Below are positions 58,577-64,000 of a DNA stretch of 64,000 nt, one piece after another (the stretch's first letter is position 1; the number at the start of each line of letters is the position of its first letter). The notes beneath the pieces were generated by a model. That model was not told the origin of the DNA and made no database searches. It saw only the letters and a program-made list of their open reading frames with translations. The stretch comes from CAVYHJ01 sp963768165 [NCBI: uncultured bacterium] (GTDB taxonomy: Bacteria; UBP4; UBA4092): positions 620,001 through 684,000 of the forward strand of contig CAVYHJ010000002.1 of the NCBI GenBank assembly GCA_963768165.1, given 5' to 3'. The translations under genes were made by a program, and so were the position numbers.

Positions 58577-60520
58577 TTACGCCGGCTGAATTTGTGGGCC
58601 TTGCTTGATTCCCGTGGGAGTTGGCGAGGGGGTCGTGTCACCGACAGAAACTGTGCCGGAGGAAACCGGTGTCACGGGTTTCTGCGAAGGAGCGAGTTTT
58701 TCTCCCCGCATAATGGCATCCACATCATCTTTATCCAATGTTTCCCGTTCTAATAAAGCTTCCGCAATCGCATTCAGTTTGTCAATATTAGACCGAATTA
58801 GGTTCGTCGCGCGCTCATAACAACCTTCGATAATCCGCCGAACTTCCTCATCAATAGTGATCGCCGTTTGTTCGCTATAGTCTTTCGAACGCGATATTTC
58901 CCGTCCCAAGAAAATATGTTCTTCACGTTTGCCAAAAGTCATCGGCCCGAGTTTTTCACTCATACCCCATTCACAGACCATCCGGTGCGACAATTCCGTT
59001 GCCCGTTTAATATCGTTGCTGGCGCCGGTTGACCCTTCTCCGAATATCAATTCTTCCGCTACACGACCGCCCATGAATATGGTGATATCATCCAATAATT
59101 CCTGTTTTTTGGGATTATGAATATCTTCCAACGGTAACTGGTGCGTTAACCCCAACGCCATGCCTCTGGGGATAATCGTAACCTTATGCACGGGATCGGT
59201 TCCCGGAATTAGTTTCGCCACTACCGCGTGTCCCGCTTCATGGTACGCCGTTACTTTCTTTTCCTTATCGGAAATCACTCTGGATTTACGTTCCGGCCCC
59301 ATCATCACTTTATCGCGCGCTTCATCCAAATCCGTCATTTCTACTTTCTTTTTATTTCGGCGTGCCGCTAATAATGCCGCTTCATTCACCAAATTCGCCA
59401 AATCCGCGCCGGAAAAATAAGGTGTCCCCCGCGCGATAGTCGTTAAATCCGCGTTTTCTGCTAATGGAATTTTCCGCACATGAACTTTCAAAATCCCTTC
59501 CCGCCCTCTTAAATCCGGCAGGTCTACGACCACTTGACGATCAAACCGTCCCGGTCGTAACAACGCCGGATCAAGAACATCCGGTCGGTTGGTTGCGGCA
59601 ACTAAAATAACGCCTTCATTGGTATTAAATCCATCCATTTCTACCAGCAGTTGATTGAGTGTTTGTTCTCGTTCATCATGCCCGCCGCCCAATCCGGCAC
59701 CGCGCTGACGGCCTACTGCATCAATTTCATCAATAAAAATTATACAGGGCGCATGTTTCTTGCCCTGGTCGAATAAATCCCGCACTCGTGACGCACCCAC
59801 GCCAACAAACATTTCCACGAAATCCGAACCGCTAATACTAAAGAAAGGAACATTCGCTTCACCGGCTACCGCACGCGCCAACAATGTTTTTCCGGTTCCC
59901 GGAGGGCCTACCAATAATACTCCTTTGGGAATTCGCCCGCCGAGTTTTTGGAACTTCTGCGGGTCGCGTAAAAATTCTATGATTTCCTGTAACTCTTCTT
60001 TCGCTTCATCCACCCCGGCCACATCATTAAAGGTCACTTTAAGTTGCCCTTCCACCATGGGTTTCGCCCGGCTCCGTCCAAAGGACATCGCTTTGGTCGA
60101 CCCCACCTGCATCTGCCGCATAATGAATATCCAGAATCCCACAAACAATAAAACCGGGAGTAACAATTGCAATAAATTCCACACCAGTAAAGTCGGACGT
60201 TGGGTTTTAAATTTGACGGTTTTATCGGGATGAGCCGTATTATAAGCGAGCAAGTCTTTCGCGACATCCCCGCCCATCCCATCCAATAGCTGGGTCACAA
60301 ACGTTTTATTGGGCGATACTCCGGCGACATACTTCCCTTCAATTTTTGAATCTTGAATGGTTATTTCCGAAATTTTACCCTGGTTTAATTCTGTAAAATA
60401 TTGACTGTAGGATAACTCGTTTGGTTTGTCGTTTTCACGATAGGAATACGCCGCCAAGACCAGGATAATTAAAATCACCAGCCAGAAACTAAGTTGTTTG
60501 GCGAGATTTTTAAATTTCAT
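58577..60520 (-). CDS. ftsH: ATP-dependent zinc metalloprotease FtsH
   Basis: 647 residues. Two membrane segments (about 8-28 and 108-128), AAA+ domain with Walker [13 protein letters not shown], Walker [40 protein letters not shown], and the protease site [11 protein letters not shown] with zinc ligands. Degrades membrane and regulatory proteins. The C-terminal 50 residues are a low-complexity S/P/T tail. It precedes folP, separated by a terminator. Confidence 0.97.
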   Translation of the reverse strand: MKFKNLAKQLSFWLVILIILVLAAYSYRENDKPNELSYSQYFTELNQGKISEITIQDSKIEGKYVAGVSPNKTFVTQLLDGMGGDVAKDLLAYNTAHPDKTVKFKTQRPTLLVWNLLQLLLPVLLFVGFWIFIMRQMQVGSTKAMSFGRSRAKPMVEGQLKVTFNDVAGVDEAKEELQEIIEFLRDPQKFQKLGGRIPKGVLLVGPPGTGKTLLARAVAGEANVPFFSISGSDFVEMFVGVGASRVRDLFDQGKKHAPCIIFIDEIDAVGRQRGAGLGGGHDEREQTLNQLLVEMDGFNTNEGVILVAATNRPDVLDPALLRPGRFDRQVVVDLPDLRGREGILKVHVRKIPLAENADLTTIARGTPYFSGADLANLVNEAALLAARRNKKKVEMTDLDEARDKVMMGPERKSRVISDKEKKVTAYHEAGHAVVAKLIPGTDPVHKVTIIPRGMALGLTHQLPLEDIHNPKKQELLDDITIFMGGRVAEELIFGEGSTGASNDIKRATELSHRMVCEWGMSEKLGPMTFGKREEHIFLGREISRSKDYSEQTAITIDEEVRRIIEGCYERATNLIRSNIDKLNAIAEALLERETLDKDDVDAIMRGEKLAPSQKPVTPVSSGTVSVGDTTPSPTPTGIKQGPQIQPA

Positions 60521-60849
60521 AATTCCTCTTTTCCTCTAATCCCCGATTCGCCTGTTCTTCAATTTTTTGAGAATCTTACCTCTGTATTGATTTTAGCGCA
60601 CTTGCTTGAACATTTCAACTTTTTCATTAATACCCTGTATCATAAAATACCTGGCATGTCTTAAAAAAGTTGATTGGAAACCTGGAAAATACTCTAAATG
60701 TATCACCTAAACGTAAATGTAAACGCTTCAAAACCCTTGCTATCATCAACAATTTCGATGAGTTGATCCTTATAATTTATGATAAGAATATCCGCAAATC
60801 AATATTTGAATCGTTTACACCTAAACTAATGTGGGAAAAGTTACTGAAC
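60521..60849. other. Intergenic region upstream of ftsH
   Basis: AT-rich. A plus-strand frame, 60670-60870, starting TTG and reading KRKCKRFKTLAIINNFDEL, has no recognised domain and converges into the HEPN gene; it may be a decayed fragment. Nothing else is seen apart from the ftsH promoter area, which I cannot place precisely. Confidence 0.4.
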
Positions 60850-61236
60850 TCAGGAATTTGTTTTATCTAAATGTTGTTGGGCTAATTTAAGAAATTGTTC
60901 CGCATGTTGAATTTGCTCTATTGTTTTTGATATAGGAATTTCTGAATCATATTGATAATCACCAATATTGCGTTGTTCCTGGCTTTCAATCAAATACTGA
61001 TGGAATTCTTCTGGAATAATTCCCGTTTTGACAAACTTTTCGCCAAAAGCGGCAATGACAGCAGAATGTTTTGAAAAAGACAGTCCCTGTCCTAAAAGAA
61101 ATGCTTCTGCAATATAAAACATGGCATAATAAGCACGGGAAACAGCAAAATCATAATATTCATCTTTGGCTAATAATGCTGCCGCTTCTATACTTTCCTT
61201 AGCTTTCTTCAGTAGCGCAGTTTGTCCCGATGTCAA
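60850..61236 (-). CDS. HEPN-domain protein of a HEPN-MNT pair
   Basis: 128 residues, all helical, with SRAYYAMFYIAEAFL and GLSFSKHSAVIAAFGEKFV, the UPF0332-type HEPN layout. It follows the nucleotidyltransferase gene with a 4-base overlap. HEPN-MNT pairs act as toxin-antitoxin modules in which the MNT partner AMPylates the HEPN RNase. An active RxxxxH is not obvious here, so toxicity is uncertain. Confidence 0.8.
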   Translation of the reverse strand: MTSGQTALLKKAKESIEAAALLAKDEYYDFAVSRAYYAMFYIAEAFLLGQGLSFSKHSAVIAAFGEKFVKTGIIPEEFHQYLIESQEQRNIGDYQYDSEIPISKTIEQIQHAEQFLKLAQQHLDKTNS

Positions 61237-61553
61237 ACAGTGACCCCTTCTCGCTGAATATTTAACAAAAAGGGATTATCTCTTCCTTGAACTTTGTCTT
61301 CGGAAATAAATGTACATGAAATAACCACATTATATTGGAGAGAAAGAGCGGCGGTGATGGGAACCGTACGGCTGACTTCCTCACTTGGATGGACTTCCCC
61401 TTTCAATACAATCAGAACATCAATATCCGACCCGGGTTGGGCATCTCCTCTCGCCTGAGACCCGTATAATATCATTTTTACCCATTTTGTCCCGTAAATG
61501 CTGTAGAGTTGCTTACGAAGATTATCCAATATATCTGATAAATGATTTGTCAT
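61233..61553 (-). CDS. MNT-domain nucleotidyltransferase of a HEPN-MNT pair
   Basis: 106 residues with the minimal nucleotidyltransferase signature LYGSQARGDAQPGSDIDVLIVL (GS-x10-DxD). First gene of the pair; start overlaps none. It would act as antitoxin by modifying the HEPN protein encoded downstream. No other gene is in the unit. Confidence 0.85.
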   Translation of the reverse strand: MTNHLSDILDNLRKQLYSIYGTKWVKMILYGSQARGDAQPGSDIDVLIVLKGEVHPSEEVSRTVPITAALSLQYNVVISCTFISEDKVQGRDNPFLLNIQREGVTV

Positions 61554-61789
61554 TTCGTTAACCGAATGTAAAAGAAGTTACCTGTTAATTGTTATTACTA
61601 TAGCATATTTTGGGGGATTATCTCTGTAAAAATAAGCAGGATTTAGTAGACAACATTTCTTCGTAGAAACATGGCACCCCATGTTTTGAATATCATTTTG
61701 GGGTCCTGCTCTTTAGGATGAATCTCTCGGTGAAACAGGAAGCACGTCGGGAAATAAAAGAACGTTTCATTCCTGAAACAAAAAATGTG

Positions 61790-62278
61790 TTATACAATAA
61801 ACCTGTGTTCTTTGATTTCTCTTTGAATCGGCTGTTGACGAATAATCTCATACATTGCAATGCAAGAAGAAACTGCAGCATTCAAACATTCAACCGGACC
61901 AAATTGTGGAATAGTTACTGTTGCATTGCATTTTTTGAGAAATTCTTGTTGAAGACCTTCTCCTTCGTTCCCTACGATTAAAGCCGTTCGTTCTGGAAAT
62001 TTAAATTTAGGAAGAAAAGTAGGTGGTAAATTAATTTCTATGGCAATTGGAATAATATTTTCTTTCTTACACCAGTCAAAAAACTCATCATCTTTTTTCA
62101 AATAAATAAATTCACAAATCTTCTCTAATCTACGGGAAAAGGCTTGTGCACGCTTTTTAAATTGCCAAGGTTCTGAGCCGATGACAATAATTTTATCACC
62201 GCCAAATGCGACATGAGTACGTACAATAATACCGGCATTTTCAGGGCTTTTAAGATTATATAAAACTGTACAAAACAT
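61790..62278 (-). CDS. SpoU/TrmH-family RNA 2'-O-methyltransferase
   Basis: 162 residues, a minimal SPOUT enzyme without an RNA-binding extension. Motif 1 NLKSPENAGIIVRTHVAFGG, motif 2 ALIVGNEGEGL and motif 3 IPQFGPVECLNAAVSSCIAMYE are present. Length is like TrmL, but the substrate (tRNA wobble or rRNA) cannot be assigned. Genes on both sides are separated by repeat-containing gaps. Confidence 0.88.
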   Translation of the reverse strand: MFCTVLYNLKSPENAGIIVRTHVAFGGDKIIVIGSEPWQFKKRAQAFSRRLEKICEFIYLKKDDEFFDWCKKENIIPIAIEINLPPTFLPKFKFPERTALIVGNEGEGLQQEFLKKCNATVTIPQFGPVECLNAAVSSCIAMYEIIRQQPIQREIKEHRFIV

Positions 62279-62472
62279 TTAAATGATGCATCAGAATTCG
62301 AGCATTTTTATGGTATACCCGATGCTACCTTAATAAAATGAGAATATATCAAAGTAACGAGAAATGGGCAAGGGTAGAAACTTTTGGCAAATGCCGAAAG
62401 TTATAATCGCAATAAAATCAATTATATAGAAAACTTTGAGCGAATGTACAAAGTTTTATAAGTTAGGCAGAT

Positions 62473-63468
62473 TTACAACAATTCCGCAATCTGTACCGCG
62501 TTCAATGCCGCTCCTTTAAGCAACTGGTCACCCGCCACAAACAGGGCAATCCCGTTCTCAAACGTATTATCATACCGAATCCGTCCGACAAAACAATCAT
62601 CCTTGCCTGACGCTTCAATCGGCATGGGGAAATAATTCTTTTCCCTCTCATCCACCAATTTACACCCCGGAAACGCGCTAATGGCTTTACGCACATCATC
62701 CAATTTCAATTTCTTTTCCGTCTCCACCACAATAGATTCCGAATGTGCCCGCAACACAGGCACCCGTACACATGTCGGCGTCACTTTAATATCTTTATCA
62801 TGCAATATCTTCCAGGTCTCTTTCACCATTTTCGTCTCTTCTTCATTATACCCGTCTTCCCCAATCTTGGTGTTATGAGAAAATAAGTTAAACGCAATCT
62901 GATGCGGGAACGCCACTTTCTTAATCGGTTTATTATTCAAGAAATCCTTGGCTTGTTCCACCAATTCCTCCATAGCCTTCGCGCCTGCACCGCTTGCCGC
63001 TTGGTACGTAGACACAATCACTCTCTTAATACGTGATAACTTATAAATTGGATAAATCCCCATCAACATAATAATCGTCGAACAATTCGGATTGGCTATA
63101 ATCCCTTTATGTTTCTTGATATCCTCGGGATTAATTTCAGGTATCACCAACGGAACTTCCGGGTCCATCCGAAATGCCGAAGAATTATCCACCACCACCG
63201 CACCTGCTTCTACAGCACTTTTAGCAAATTCCCTCGACCGGCTTGCCCCCGCGGAAAATAATGCCACCTCAATCCCTTTAAATGAATCCTTGGTTAATTC
63301 TTCCACCGGATGGTCTTTCCCCTGAAACTTGATTTTCTTGCCTATCGACCGGGCGGACGCCAAAAATCGGATACTCTTGACCGGATATTTCCGTTCTTCC
63401 AATACGCGGTTAAATTCAGCACCTACCGCGCCCGTTGCCCCTACTATCGCTACATGTTTTGCATTCAT
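62473..63468 (-). CDS. asd: Aspartate-semialdehyde dehydrogenase
   Basis: 331 residues from MNAKHVAIVGATGAVGAEF. The start at 63468 follows GAGGT and fits the family N-terminus; a longer frame adds an unrelated 14 residues. NADP site GATGAVG; catalytic Cys in ANPNCSTIIM; C-terminal RVPVLRAHSESIVVE with the active His. Makes L-aspartate semialdehyde for lysine, diaminopimelate, threonine and methionine. A hairpin lies in its short leader. Confidence 0.95.
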   Translation of the reverse strand: MNAKHVAIVGATGAVGAEFNRVLEERKYPVKSIRFLASARSIGKKIKFQGKDHPVEELTKDSFKGIEVALFSAGASRSREFAKSAVEAGAVVVDNSSAFRMDPEVPLVIPEINPEDIKKHKGIIANPNCSTIIMLMGIYPIYKLSRIKRVIVSTYQAASGAGAKAMEELVEQAKDFLNNKPIKKVAFPHQIAFNLFSHNTKIGEDGYNEEETKMVKETWKILHDKDIKVTPTCVRVPVLRAHSESIVVETEKKLKLDDVRKAISAFPGCKLVDEREKNYFPMPIEASGKDDCFVGRIRYDNTFENGIALFVAGDQLLKGAALNAVQIAELL

Positions 63469-63491
63469 AAAATTTACCTCTATATATAAAT

Positions 63492-63520
63492 AAAGGGTAG
63501 GTGAAATCACCTGCCCTTTT
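63492..63520 (-). promoter_or_regulatory. Leader hairpin upstream of asd
   Basis: GGGTAGGTG (63495-63503) pairs with CACCTGCCC (63508-63516) around AAAT, with flanking AAA/TTT. On the minus strand it is followed by TTTATTTATATA and then the asd ribosome site, so it could act as an attenuator; it may equally be a chance hairpin. Confidence 0.4.
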
Positions 63521-63555
63521 AGTGATATTATTATATCATAAATTTATTCGTAGGG

Positions 63556-63573
63556 GGCGACCGGCCGGTCGCC
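63556..63573. repeat. 18-base perfect palindrome GGCGACCGGCCGGTCGCC
   Basis: An exact palindrome in the asd/oxidoreductase gap. Flanking GTAGGG and CGCTACA extend it imperfectly. High G+C compared with its surroundings; typical of a dispersed hairpin repeat. Confidence 0.6.
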
Positions 63574-63600
63574 GCTACATTTGCGTAACAAGGGAGTTTT

Positions 63601-64000
63601 ATGACAATTGGAATTGGAATTATCGGAGCGGGGCGGATGGGGGAAGTCCATGCCGCTAACATTCAGAAAATCTCCGGGGCGAAAGTGGTGGGGGTTGTGG
63701 AAGTTATCAAAACCAGGGCGCAGGAATTCGCGCAAAAATATGGTATTGATTCGTATGACGATTATCGTCCGTTAATCGAGCGAAAAGATCTGCAGGCGGT
63801 CGTGGTTTGTAATCCTCATACCCTGCACCATGACTGTGTGGTCGCGGCAGCGAACGCGGGGAAACATATTCTTTGCGAGAAACCGATTGAGACCACGCTG
63901 GAGAAAATAGATTCCATGTTGGACGCCTGCCGAAAAAACAAAGTGCTCTTTATGCCGGGACATATCCATCGTTTTCTGCCAGCGAATCTCCTTGTGAAAC
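63601..64000 (+). CDS. Gfo/Idh/MocA-family oxidoreductase (partial, runs off the window)
   Basis: The first 133 residues are visible. The N-terminal Rossmann motif IGIGIIGAGRMGEVHAANI binds NAD(P). CEKPIETTLEKID contains the EKP motif of the family near residue 98, followed by MPGHIHRFLPAN. The ATG follows AAGGGAG. Such enzymes act on sugars, inositols and related compounds; substrate is not readable, and the C-terminal domain is outside the window. Confidence 0.9.
   Translation, partial: MTIGIGIIGAGRMGEVHAANIQKISGAKVVGVVEVIKTRAQEFAQKYGIDSYDDYRPLIERKDLQAVVVCNPHTLHHDCVVAAANAGKHILCEKPIETTLEKIDSMLDACRKNKVLFMPGHIHRFLPANLLVK

Noticed and set aside
60670-60870. 66-residue plus-strand frame starting TTG
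   Set aside because: No domain recognised, and it overlaps the end of the HEPN gene on the other strand; at most a decayed fragment.
1-64000. tRNA or rRNA genes
   Set aside because: No T-loop-like GGTTCGAATCC with matching acceptor arms was found in any intergenic gap by eye; a covariance search would be decisive.

Overview
The window reads as one stretch of chromosome from an uncultured, probably anaerobic and fermentative bacterium of moderate-to-low G+C. It carries a bacterial housekeeping block, RNase J with FtsK, a c-type cytochrome and several secreted proteins. The gene mix (bifurcating [NiFe] hydrogenase, fused pyruvate:ferredoxin oxidoreductase, ADP-forming acetyl-CoA synthetase, sigma-54 control, di-AMP cyclase operon) would fit a poorly cultivated candidate phylum. 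I cannot name the phylum from sequence alone. No tRNA, rRNA or CRISPR array was seen.

Layout. 1-2.5 kb: a TPR-HEPN protein and the C-terminal remnant of a restriction-modification enzyme, with palindromic repeats. 2.7-8.7 kb: a PAS histidine kinase with an NtrC-type sigma-54 activator, a cysteine desulfurase, a TatD-linked radical SAM protein and a cation diffusion facilitator. 9.0-15.9 kb (minus strand): hypF-hypC-hypD-hypE followed by ADP-forming acetyl-CoA synthetase. 15.9-23.7 kb: an accessory island with an IS5-like element, a MITE derived from it, repeats, a zinc-ribbon membrane protein and three tandem pentapeptide-repeat/TIR proteins, each with its own near-identical promoter. 23.7-33.3 kb (minus strand): DRTGG protein, CBS/HATPase protein, hydC, hydB, hydA, hydS, hydL, maturation protease, hypA and hypB. 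33.6-38.8 kb: a response regulator, both fused subunits of a 2-oxoacid:ferredoxin oxidoreductase and a radical SAM protein. 39.5-45.2 kb: secreted propeller protein, GH113-like secreted glycosidase and GH130 phosphorylase. 45.4-49.3 kb: FtsK and RNase J. 49.4-55.3 kb: large secreted repeat protein, di-heme cytochrome and B12-radical SAM protein. 55.3-60.5 kb: ftsH-folP-dacA-ybbR-pdxJ-acpS. 60.8-64 kb: HEPN/MNT pair, SpoU methyltransferase, aspartate-semialdehyde dehydrogenase and the start of a Gfo/Idh/MocA oxidoreductase.

How it fits together. Pyruvate oxidation would yield acetyl-CoA and reduced ferredoxin. The ADP-forming synthetase would turn acetyl-CoA into acetate plus ATP. A HydABCSL-type [NiFe] hydrogenase would couple ferredoxin and NAD(H) to H2, with a complete HypABCDEF set and its own protease. 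I found sigma-54 (-24/-12) promoter matches in front of the hydrogenase operon, hypF, the oxidoreductase and the neighbouring radical SAM gene. A shared inverted repeat TTGTC-N9-GACAA lies upstream of two of them. The only sigma-54 activator in the window is the NtrC-type protein at 3.9 kb, whose partner kinase has a cysteine-rich N-terminus. A redox-responsive hydrogen/pyruvate regulon is therefore a reasonable inference. The TIR island sits between the two halves of the hydrogenase gene set and appears to have been inserted there.
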